Source: Shewanella sp. MR-4 (GTDB lineage: Bacteria > Pseudomonadota > Gammaproteobacteria > Enterobacterales > Shewanellaceae). From it: a DNA stretch of 64,000 nucleotides. The DNA is taken from contig NC_008321.1 in the NCBI RefSeq assembly GCF_000014685.1, positions 3,159,001-3,223,000 of the forward strand. The letters are read 5' to 3'. This document shows, one piece after another, positions 7,519 through 17,300 of the stretch. Below the pieces are notes generated by a model. That model was given only the letters and a program-made list of their open reading frames with translations, did no database searches and was not told the origin of the DNA. Made by a program: the position numbers and the translations under genes. How positions within the stretch are numbered: position 1 is the first letter of the stretch; the number at the start of each line of letters is the position of its first letter.

Positions 7519-8259
7519 TTAGCCCAAATTCGCCCTAAAAATCTCTTGCACTTGGCTCAACGTGGCATTGTTTGGCAGGCTGAAATACAAGTAACCATCG
7601 CCACGGAATGCGCGGTCAAGCTCAAGCAACACATGGGTTTGCTCGGCATCGCACACCAGAGAAACCTCAATCTCACGCAAACGATTAAAGCCCATATTGC
7701 GCGGCTTAAACTCTAGCTCTTGGTAACAACCCGATGTGGAACGAAAGGCGCGTGTATTGAGGAAACCTTGCTCCACATCGGCTTTAACTAACACAAAACC
7801 AAGGCCGTCCATCGCCTTTAACACATGCTCGGCAATCGCCGTTGGCATAATAACCAGCGCATCGATATCGCTAGGGTCGAGCGCGGTATCTATGTCCACT
7901 CCCGTTTGTAACCATACCTGGGATTGATTATTGCGCACTGGGAGCTGAGTAAAAGGGGTTTCGGGGTGCAATTTACCTGAAAACGGGATCTCGCGAATTT
8001 CACCCGCTTGAATTTCAAAGGACTCAGTTAAGCGCCAGCTCGCCAAGCGATGGTTCTTAAAATAGTCGCCGTTATCGCTACTCACTTTCACCTTAGTCAT
8101 TAGGGCTAAGTCGAGGCCGGAGATCTGCTGCGGCACATTACCGCCTTTAACGATGATAGTGGCACTAAAGATTTGACCTGGCAGCAGTCGATTATCAATT
8201 AATTGGGTATCGACCGTCGCACCACCGATACCGACAGAGGCCAGCAATTTTTTAAACAT
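7519..8259 (-). CDS. Spo0M family (SpoOM) sporulation-control-like protein
   Basis: This 246-residue protein begins MFKKLLASVGIGGATVDTQL, the start typical of Spo0M proteins, and continues as a beta-rich arrestin-like fold. In Bacillus Spo0M affects sporulation and cell-cycle control; in non-sporulating gamma-proteobacteria the role is unknown. The family assignment is clear from the N-terminus and from the GQIFSATIIVKGGNVPQQI region. A small lipoprotein gene lies 60 bases upstream in the same direction; both may be one operon. Confidence 0.88.
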   Translation of the reverse strand: MFKKLLASVGIGGATVDTQLIDNRLLPGQIFSATIIVKGGNVPQQISGLDLALMTKVKVSSDNGDYFKNHRLASWRLTESFEIQAGEIREIPFSGKLHPETPFTQLPVRNNQSQVWLQTGVDIDTALDPSDIDALVIMPTAIAEHVLKAMDGLGFVLVKADVEQGFLNTRAFRSTSGCYQELEFKPRNMGFNRLREIEVSLVCDAEQTHVLLELDRAFRGDGYLYFSLPNNATLSQVQEIFRANLG

Positions 8260-8319
8260 GGTATTTCCTTATGTTGCTAAGGCTGCACGATAAGCAGCCT
8301 TAATACAGCGGTTATTCAA

Positions 8320-8841
8320 TTAATGAGCAGATTTGCACTCGAGCAATAATTGCTGGAAATGCGCGCCTAAATCCTGCTGAGCAAATTGTTCACTGGCGAG
8401 TGCCATTTGCTTAAGGCTTTGCATGGCTTGCTCAACGCCCTGCTGCTCAATCAAACTTTTGGCATAGGCCGCCGCATCCGCGCCCTTTTGTAACAGGCTT
8501 GCGACTTGATCGAAGCTCACCTCTTGCTCCATCACCTTCTGTAAATCGCCAAGTAATTCGGCCACCTTAGCTGACTCCACTAAGGCGCCTTCGACGCTCA
8601 CTAATTTACCGAGGGGATCTTGGCTGAGTTTTTCGGCCACACAGGCAGACACAGTACCCGCCGCCGCACTTTGCGCGACCACATCGAGCCCGCGGCTGCG
8701 GATTTGCTCAACCACTTGTTGTAGTTGGGGATCTTGAGCAAGCCATGCCTGCTCTAATTGCTGTTTTTCATCGCCACCAAAGTAGCCACAGCCACCGAGC
8801 AGTAGCAAAGTGGTGGTCGATAAAAGGCATTTGAATTTCAT
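8320..8841 (-). CDS. Hypothetical lipoprotein
   Basis: This 173-residue protein has a lipoprotein signal ending in the lipobox LLGGC (Cys at about residue 18), so it is probably exported and lipidated. The mature part is helical and rich in Gln, Ala and Leu, with no recognised domain. I chose the ATG at 8841 (MKFKCLL); the frame starts three codons earlier. It lies upstream of spo0M on the same strand, separated by 60 bases. Confidence 0.7.
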   Translation of the reverse strand: MKFKCLLSTTTLLLLGGCGYFGGDEKQQLEQAWLAQDPQLQQVVEQIRSRGLDVVAQSAAAGTVSACVAEKLSQDPLGKLVSVEGALVESAKVAELLGDLQKVMEQEVSFDQVASLLQKGADAAAYAKSLIEQQGVEQAMQSLKQMALASEQFAQQDLGAHFQQLLLECKSAH

Positions 8842-8965
8842 GATTAACAACCTTGTCAGTGAGTTCTCTGGCGTGACTATAGCGAGCTAGGTTTAATCCA
8901 AAATGAAATATGAACGGAGGAATAACAAAGTCAGTTGGAGGGACAAGGCACTGAGTTAAAAGCAG

Positions 8966-9017
8966 TAATGCTAAGCGCTAATTCCAAAAACTAATTCTAA
9001 GCACTAATGCTAAGCAC
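8966..9017. repeat. Four tandem 13-base repeats
   Basis: The units are TAATGCTAAGCGC, TAATTCCAAAAAC, TAATTCTAAGCAC and TAATGCTAAGCAC, directly adjacent. They lie in the 257-base gap between pfaE (which ends at 9099) and the lipoprotein gene. No function is evident. Confidence 0.8.
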
Positions 9018-9098
9018 TCGTTGAAAGTGCTTTGAAAGGTTTGCGTAAAGCAGTAATTCAAGAACGAAGGCTGCCTAAGCCTAAGTGCGAAAGCCGTA

Positions 9099-10088
9099 CT
9101 AGCACGCCGCCAGTAATGCAGTGATACTGGTCAGCTGCATCGAAATAGTCACCCTCTCCAACCTGTCATCCTGCACTAAGCTGTCACCATCAACCAAGCT
9201 GAGCCCAAAACGATATTCCTCATCAAGTCGGCCAAAATAACTCTGCCAATGCTGGGCATGGGAGCTTGTGGCATCCTGTGCAGTTTCAGGTTCAATCAGC
9301 AGCCTAATATCGGAATAAAGTGGAATACGCGATGGGAGTTGAAGATAAGAACAGGGCTTAGCTTGGCTCGGTAAAGCAAAGTTCTCTTGCAGCTTGAGTT
9401 CAACCCAGTTAGGGGTGTCGACAGCTTGCAGCGCGCCATCATCAACCGCCAGCAAACTGTTTGGTGCTAAGTCAAAGGCAAAGGATTTCAGCGACTGCGC
9501 CAGGCCCAAACCCGTTGCCTTGATGTAGGATTCCTTGAGTGCCCAAAGGTCAAAAAAGCGCTGCCGCTGCGCATCCTCGCCATCAAGGGCTAATAAGCCT
9601 TCGGCTTCAATCGGGGAGAAATAATGATTAAGGATCGGGTAAATATGAGTGCTGGCGCGGGCACGCTCTATATCTACACCCAAACCTAAACGGGGCTGCG
9701 CTGTGTTAGCGGTTTCTCCCTTGTCATCGTCTTGCGCTAAGGCAATCAATAACCAGTCGCCACTGTGGCTCAAGTTAAACTCAATGCCAGTACTCAGAAA
9801 CTGCTCATGGTTAAGACTGGGTTTGCCCTTTGCCCCATACTCAAAACACCAATCTTGGGGGGCAATCTGTCGTTGGGAGGAGCAAGGTGAGGTTCCACCG
9901 CGAGATTGCAGTCCTTGAGATAAGACGCAGCGCAGCGCCGCTCGCACCAATAAGCCGTTCATTTGCGCCTTGGGCGCCCGGTAACGCGCCACTTTAGCGC
10001 GCTCGTCCTCAGTCAAGAGCGCCATACACGCATTCGTGCTGGCCGTATCCATTTCGGTTAATGGTATAAAAAAAAGCTCAATATTCAT
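9099..10088 (-). CDS. pfaE: PfaE, Sfp-type 4'-phosphopantetheinyl transferase
   Basis: PfaE transfers the 4'-phosphopantetheine arm of CoA to the active serines of the PfaA acyl carrier domains, without which the PUFA synthase is inactive. The 329-residue protein has the Sfp signatures: GLGVDIERA with Asp139 and Glu141 (Mg2+ ligands), and LWALKESYIKATG with Lys185, Glu186 and Lys190. FNLSHSG at about 104-110 is also typical. Extensions at both ends make it longer than Sfp. It is transcribed away from pfaR, with a 380-base gap between them. In Shewanella, pfaE is characteristically near pfaABCD. Confidence 0.95.
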   Translation of the reverse strand: MNIELFFIPLTEMDTASTNACMALLTEDERAKVARYRAPKAQMNGLLVRAALRCVLSQGLQSRGGTSPCSSQRQIAPQDWCFEYGAKGKPSLNHEQFLSTGIEFNLSHSGDWLLIALAQDDDKGETANTAQPRLGLGVDIERARASTHIYPILNHYFSPIEAEGLLALDGEDAQRQRFFDLWALKESYIKATGLGLAQSLKSFAFDLAPNSLLAVDDGALQAVDTPNWVELKLQENFALPSQAKPCSYLQLPSRIPLYSDIRLLIEPETAQDATSSHAQHWQSYFGRLDEEYRFGLSLVDGDSLVQDDRLERVTISMQLTSITALLAAC

Positions 10089-10468
10089 TAATTTATCCCA
10101 ACAACACTTGAGTTTAACGGCTGCCCTATTCTACTCAGTTCTACTCGCCTGACGAGCAGTATCTTAATTTGGTTTCTAATCTTATGAATTTAAATGATTA
10201 TTTAAACATAGACCCTGTGCTACACAGGAGTTTGGCTCCTTTGAGCAGTGTCATTTGAACATTAAAAAATCATTTCAAGTCCCATATGATTGTATCGAGC
10301 CGAAACCTCAGGTAATCTGCATCACCATTGTGCGTAACAAAACACATAGCTCACGGGTTTTAAGCCTAGATTAAGCATGAGTCCACACTCCGCTTTGGCA
10401 GGCAAGTTTAAGCAGTCCCGATAGATTATGTTGGATGAAAATAATAAAGATGGGACAGCACTAACAAC
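10089..10468. promoter_or_regulatory. pfaE-pfaR divergent intergenic region
   Basis: The 380-base gap must carry the promoters of pfaE (minus) and pfaRABC (plus). It contains a perfect inverted repeat, TTTAAATGATTATTTAAA, at 10189-10206. Just downstream are two short hairpins, CTGTG-CTA-CACAG and AGGAG-TTTGG-CTCCT (about 10215-10240). These are candidate operator or leader structures; no clear -35/-10 pair was assigned. A 95-codon minus-strand frame here is not convincing. Confidence 0.5.
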
Positions 10469-11338
10469 ATGAGTTCTCGAAAAGTGGGTACTCAAGCCGC
10501 GGATCATGCTCAGGCTGATAAGCCAAGCTCGGAGCACAAATCCGCCCCCAAAACGGCAAGGCACCGCAATGCCACAACCACGCCGGAGATGCGACACTTT
10601 ATTCAGCAATCTAAATTGAGTGTGAGTCAGCTCGCCAAAATTTTAAATATTACCGAAGCCACAGTGCGTAAATGGCGCAAGCGCGAGTCAGTGAACGACA
10701 GCCCGAATACGCCGCATCACCTCAATACCACCCTCACTCCGATGGAAGAATACGTGGTGGTGGGACTGAGATATCAGCTTAAACTGCCGTTAGACAGGCT
10801 GCTCAAGGCCACTCAAACCTTTATCAACCCCAACGTGTCCCGCTCGGGGTTGGCTCGCTGCCTTAAGCGTTATGGGGTTTCGCGCCTCGATGAGTTTGAT
10901 CAAGAGCTTGTGCCTAAACAGTATTTTAATCAATTACCTATAAGCCAAGGCAGCGATGTTCAGACCTACACGGTCAACTCCGAAACCTTGGCCAAGGCCC
11001 TTGCCCTGCCAAGCACAGATGGCGATACCGTAGTACAAGTGGTGTCCCTCACCCTGCCGCCGCAATTGACCGAGGCCGAACCTAAATCGGTACTCCTTGG
11101 CATAGATAGCAAGGCAGATTGGATTTATATCGATATTTATCAAGACAGTAACACCCAAGCGGCCAATCGGTACATTGCCTATGTGCTGAAGGATGGGCCG
11201 TTTCATCTGCGTAAATTGCTGGTACGCAACTACCACACTTTTTTAGCCCGCTTTCCTGGCGTACAAACCCCAAAAGCCATCGCTAAATCCCTTAATAAGG
11301 CAACGGCCAAACGCTTTGCCAGTGGAGACTCGTTATGA
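10469..11338 (+). CDS. pfaR: PfaR, transcriptional regulator of the pfa genes
   Basis: PfaR is the known activator-type regulator preceding pfaA in Shewanella. The 289-residue protein has a Homeodomain-like HTH (about 47-72: SVSQLAKILNITEATVRKWR). Further segments (YQLKLPLDRLLKATQTFINP and SRSGLARCLKRYG) match the N-terminal DNA-binding part of IS481-type transposases. The C-terminal part (about 207-270) resembles their integrase core (GIDSKADWIYIDIYQD), but the DDE residues are missing and it stops early. It is therefore probably a domesticated transposase. Its stop overlaps the pfaA start by four bases (ATGA). Confidence 0.88.
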   Translation: MSSRKVGTQAADHAQADKPSSEHKSAPKTARHRNATTTPEMRHFIQQSKLSVSQLAKILNITEATVRKWRKRESVNDSPNTPHHLNTTLTPMEEYVVVGLRYQLKLPLDRLLKATQTFINPNVSRSGLARCLKRYGVSRLDEFDQELVPKQYFNQLPISQGSDVQTYTVNSETLAKALALPSTDGDTVVQVVSLTLPPQLTEAEPKSVLLGIDSKADWIYIDIYQDSNTQAANRYIAYVLKDGPFHLRKLLVRNYHTFLARFPGVQTPKAIAKSLNKATAKRFASGDSL

Positions 11339-14300
11339 GCCATACCCCTTCACAGCCTCAATTATCAACCGATGAAAAAGCCGATAAGAGACTGAATAAA
11401 CGCTTAAAAGATATGCCGATTGCCATCGTTGGCATGGCGAGTATCTTTGCTAACTCCCGCTATTTGAATAAGTTTTGGGATTTAATTTGCGACAAAATTG
11501 ATGCCATTACCGACGTGCCCGAATCCCACTGGTCGATTGATGACTATTACGATGCGGATAAGTCCAAGGCCGATAAGAGCTACTGCAAACGCGGTGGTTT
11601 TATGCCAGAGGTGGACTTCAATCCGATGGAGTTTGGTCTGCCGCCCAATATTTTGGAACTCACCGACAGTTCGCAGTTACTCTCACTGGTCGTCGCCAAG
11701 GAAGTCCTACAGGATGCCAATTTGCCAGACGATTACGACCGTGACCGTATCGGCATCACACTCGGGATTGGCGGCGGTCAAAAACTAAGCCATAGCCTCA
11801 ATGCACGCCTGCAATATCCAGTGCTGAAAAAAGTATTTAAAAGCAGTGGCCTAAGCGATGAAGATAGCGAACTGCTGATCAAAAAATTCCAAGATCAATA
11901 TGTCCACTGGGAAGAAAACTCTTTCCCCGGCTCCCTTGGTAACGTGATTGCCGGACGCATCGCCAACCGTTTCGATTTAGGGGGAATGAACTGCGTCGTC
12001 GATGCCGCCTGCGCAGGCTCGCTTGCCGCCATGCGTATGGCGCTGACCGAACTGACCGAAGGTCGCAGCGACATGATGATTACCGGCGGTGTCTGTACCG
12101 ACAACTCACCCTACATGTATATGAGTTTCTCAAAGACGCCAGCCTTTACCACCAACGAACAGATTCAACCCTTCGATATCGACTCTAAGGGCATGATGAT
12201 TGGCGAAGGGATTGGCATGGTCGCCTTAAAACGCCTCGACGATGCCGAGCGCGATGGCGACCGTATCTACGCGGTAATCAAAGGCGTTGGCGCATCATCG
12301 GACGGTAAATTTAAGAGCATTTATGCGCCGCGCCCCGAAGGCCAAGCCAAGGCATTAGAGCGCGCCTATGATGACGCTGGCTTTGCGCCGCACACAGTTG
12401 GCTTGATTGAAGCCCACGGCACAGGCACAGCAGCAGGTGATGTAGCCGAATTCAATGGCTTAACCTCAGTATTCTCGAAGGATAATGAGCAGTTACAGCA
12501 TATCGCCTTAGGCTCAGTTAAATCTCAGGTCGGTCATACTAAGTCCACCGCGGGCACGGCGGGTGTGATTAAGGCTGCATTGGCGCTGCACCATAAAGTC
12601 TTGCCGCCAACAATTAACGTCAGTCAGCCTAACCCTAAATTAAACATTGCCCGCTCGCCCTTTTATCTCAATACCGAGGCGCGCCCTTGGATCCAACGCA
12701 GTGACGATACGCCGCGCCGCGCAGGGATCAGCTCCTTCGGTTTTGGGGGCACTAACTTCCATTTAGTGCTCGAAGAATATCACCCAGAGCACGCGCGCGA
12801 TGACGCCTATCGCCAGCGCAGCGTGGCGCAAAGCTGGCTGTTTGCCGCCGCCGACAAAACCACGTTGCTTGGCGAGTTAAAAACCGCGCTACAGCAAGCA
12901 ACTGCGGCCAAAGCAGAACTTTCTGATGCCCATTTTGTTGCCTTTGCAAAAGCCTACGCCCTGCGTGAACTAGCACCGCAATCGGCCCGTCTTGGCTTTA
13001 TTGCCAAGGACTATGCTCAGTTACAGACTCTGTTAACCCAAGCGATAGCGCAGCTAGAATCCAATAGCGCAGAGAGCTGGCAGTTACCCTCAGGGATAAG
13101 TTTTCGCGCCCAAGCGCTAGTCAAGGATAACAACAAGGTTGCAGCCTTATTTGCCGGCCAAGGCTCGCAATACCTGAATATGGGACTGGAAATTGCCAAC
13201 AACTTCCCCGAGCTTCGTCGCCATATCCACGCCAGCGATAAAGTGTTTAGCGACCGTGGTGAAGCGACGCTTTCAAGCGTGCTGTACCCAATCCCCGCCT
13301 TCGATGATGAATCGAGAAAAGCACAGGAAAGTGCGTTAACTAATACCCTTTATGCCCAAAGCGCTATCGGCGCGATCTCTATGGCGCAGTACGCCCTGTT
13401 GACTCAGGCGGGTTTCGCCCCAGATATGCTCGCAGGTCATAGCTTTGGTGAACTCTCGGCTCTGTGCGCCGCAGGCGTTATCTCTATGGATGACTACATC
13501 AAGCTGGCCTTTGAACGTGGACAGGCAATGGCGCAGTCACCTCAGGATGCCGACTCCAGTCGTGATGCTGGCGTCATGTATGCCGTCATTCTTAAGCAAA
13601 AACAAGATATTGAGGCTATCAACGATTGCCTAGCGCAGTTTGATGGCGTCAAGATTGCCAACTACAACTCACCGACTCAGCTGGTGATTGCAGGCGCTAC
13701 CACAGCGACACAACAGGCCGCTAAGGCCATTGGTGAGTTAGGCTTTAAGGCGATAGCCCTGCCCGTTTCTGGCGCCTTCCACACGCCATTGGTTGCCCAT
13801 GCGCAAAAGCCTTTTAGCGAAGCCATCGATAAGGCTCAATTCAACACGCCAAAGATTGCCCTGTATGCCAATGGCACAGGCGAGCTACACCCTAGCGATG
13901 CCAATGCCATCAAAGCCGCCTTTAAAGATCATATGCTGCAATCGGTGCACTTTAGCGAGCAGCTAGAGGCCATGTATGCCGCTGGCGCACGGGTGTTTGT
14001 CGAGTTCGGCCCGAAAAACATTCTGCAAAAGTTGACAGAAAATACCTTAGCCGCGCAGTTAAACGAGCTTTGCCTTATCAGCATTAACCCGAACCCTAAA
14101 GCTGATTCCGACAGCCAACTGCGCAGCGCTGCGGTGCAACTGGCGGTTGCGGGGGTACCACTAGGGGAAATCGACCCTTATCAAGCCGAATTGATTGCGC
14201 CAGCAACGCCTTCGGCCATGAATATCAAGCTCAACGCGACCAACTACATCAGCCCAGCGACCCGCAACAAAATGGTCGATTCGCTGCAATCGGGCAAAAT

Positions 14301-17300
14301 AACCAGCCAAGTGCAGTATGTGGATCGCCTCGTTGAGAAAGTGGTTGAAAAAGTCGTTGAAAAACCAGTGATTGTCGAAAAAATTCTAGAAAAGGTTGTC
14401 GAAGTGGAAAAGCCAGTGGCACAAAATAACAATAATATTCAACAGCAAACGCCTGCACAGCCAGCCAGCTTTACCACTGGACAGGCGAATCAAGATGCCC
14501 TGAGCGCCTTTTTTTCCGCCCAAACCCAGGCCGCGCAATTACATCAACAATTTTTAGCGATCCCGCAGCAGTACGGCGATACCGTCAGTGCCCTGATGGC
14601 TGAGCAAGCCAAAATGGCAAGCCTTGGCATCGCCATTCCTGAGAGCCTGCAACGTTCGATGGAGCTGTTCCACCAGCATCAGACACAAACCCTAAAGAGC
14701 CATGCTGAATTTATGCAATTGCAGACCAGCAGCAGCCAAGCGGCATTAGCCCTGCTCGGCCAAATGCCAGCGCCTCAGGTTCAAGTCCCCATTCAAACGG
14801 CACCAGTGGCGGTTGCACCAGTGGCAGTTACAGCGGCAAAGCCTGTCGTTCCAGCACAGGCACCTGTGGTTCAAGCGTTAGTTACAGAGCCCAAAGCGAC
14901 TATTGCGCCTGTGAGTGAGCCCCAAGTTCCGCAACCCCAAGTTCAGCAACCTCAAGTAACACAATCACAAGTCGCACAACCACAAGTACAAACTGTGGCG
15001 GCAGCAACTCGCGCGCTTTCCGAAAAGTCAGTCGTGCAGCAAATCGAGACAGCCATGCTGGCAGTGGTTGCCGATAAAACAGGCTATCCCGTGGAAATGT
15101 TAGAACTTAGCATGGATATGGAAGCCGACCTTGGTATCGATTCCATCAAGCGCGTGGAAATTCTAGGTACAGTACAGGACGAGTTACCTAACCTGCCAGA
15201 ACTGAGCCCAGAGGATTTAGCCGAGTGTCGCACCCTAGGGGAAATTGTGACGCTGTTTAGCCAAGCAGCTCCTGTAACAGCTGCGGCCTCAGTTAGCCAT
15301 GCGACACAAAATGCAGTACCTGTTACAGTAAGTCATGCGACACAAAGTGCAGTCGCTGTAAGTGCGGCGGTTTCTAATGATGAAATTGAACGCACTATGA
15401 TGGCGGTGGTAGCCGACAAGACAGGCTATCCCGTGGAAATGCTGGAACTCAGTATGGATATGGAAGCCGATCTTGGTATCGATTCCATTAAGCGCGTGGA
15501 AATTCTAGGCACGGTACAAGATGAATTACCGAACCTGCCAGAACTCAGCCCTGAAGATCTCGCCGAGTGTCGCACCCTAGGGGAAATTGTCGCGCTCTTT
15601 AGCCAAGCGGCTCCTGTACCCGCTTCTGCCACAGTTAGCCATGCGACACAAAATGCAGTAGTCGCAAGTGCAGTAGCTGCTGGTGCGGCGGTTTCTAATG
15701 ATGAAATTGAGCGCACTATGATGGCGGTGGTGGCCGACAAGACCGGCTATCCCGTGGAAATGCTGGAACTCAGTATGGATATGGAAGCCGACCTTGGTAT
15801 TGACTCTATTAAGCGCGTAGAAATCCTAGGTACAGTGCAGGATGAATTACCGAACCTGCCAGAACTGAGCCCAGAAGATTTAGCCGAGTGTCGCACCCTT
15901 GGAGAAATTGTGGCGCTCTTTAGCCAAGCGGCTCCTATAGTATCGACAGCCGTAACAGCTGCAGCCTCAGTGAGCCATGCGACACAAAATGCAGTACTCG
16001 CAAGTGCAGTAGCTACAAGTGCGGCGGTTTCTAATGATGAAATTGAGCGCACTATGATGGCGGTGGTAGCCGACAAGACTGGCTATCCCGTGGAAATGCT
16101 GGAACTGAGCATGGATATGGAAGCTGACCTTGGTATCGATTCTATCAAGCGCGTCGAAATTCTAGGCACGGTACAGGACGAGTTACCGAACCTGCCAGAA
16201 CTGAGCCCAGAGGATTTAACCGAGTGCCGCACCCTAGGGGAAATCGTGACGCTCTTTAGCCAAGCAGCTCCTGTAACAGCTGCAGCCTCCGTTAGCCATA
16301 CAACACAAAGAGCAGTTGCTGCAAGCGCAGCGCTATCTAATGGCGAGATTGAACGCACTATGATGGCGGTGGTGGCCGACAAGACCGGCTATCCCGTGGA
16401 AATGCTGGAACTGAGCATGGATATGGAAGCCGACCTTGGTATCGATTCTATCAAGCGTGTGGAAATTTTAGGCACAGTACAAGATCAACTGCCAAACCTG
16501 CCAGAACTCAGCCCAGAGGATTTAGCCGAGTGTCGCACCTTGGGTGAGATTGTCGCCCTCTATGCTGGTTCGCAACCATCAAGTGAGGCGCCACAGCAAA
16601 ACCATGCTGCACCAATTCAAGAGATTCAAGAGGCAACTACTGAAACCGTCGAGGAAACCATCGACCTGCCGCCCCATAGTGAGGTGATGCTAAAAAAGTT
16701 GCCAGCGGCGGCTGAGTTAGCGCGCATCATAGCAACTAGCGATGTTCAACTGACGGCAAACAGTTACGTCGTTATCGGCGACGATGGCCACAACGCGGGG
16801 GTGATTGCCGAAAAGCTTCACGCCCAAGGCGTTAAGGTCGCGGTTGTACGCTCACCGAAAACGGTTGTGACCAGCGCATCGCCACTCGATAGCCATATTG
16901 CCAGCTTCACGCTGGAGGCGATTGATGATGAAAGCATTTGTGAGGTCATCAATCAGATTGAAGCGCTTGGCCAAATCGCTGGTTTTATTCATCTGCAGCC
17001 ACAACATAAGTCCGATGTGGATAAAGGTGCTGGCTTAGTGCTGGCAGACGACGCCAAAGCCTTGGTCGAGCAAGCCTTCTTGTTCGCCAAACACTTACAA
17101 CCGCTGTTAACTGAGCGCGACCACTGCCGCTTTGTCACCGTCAGCCGTATCGACGGTGGCTTTGGCTATATCGGCATGGACGAGTCGGCTGGCGCTGTTA
17201 TTAGCCTGAGTGAACTCAACCAAGCGGCGCTCTCTGGACTCACGAAAACCTTAAATCACGAATGGCCGGGAGTGGTTTGCCGCGCGCTGGATATCGCGCC

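Noticed and set aside
10322..10609. 95-codon minus-strand frame overlapping pfaR
   Set aside because: No ribosome-binding site, cysteine-rich random composition, and it overlaps the pfaR start and promoter region.
15426..16382. Three similar minus-strand frames of about 100 codons
   Set aside because: They are mirror images of the ACP repeats; their similarity comes from the repeated plus-strand domains.
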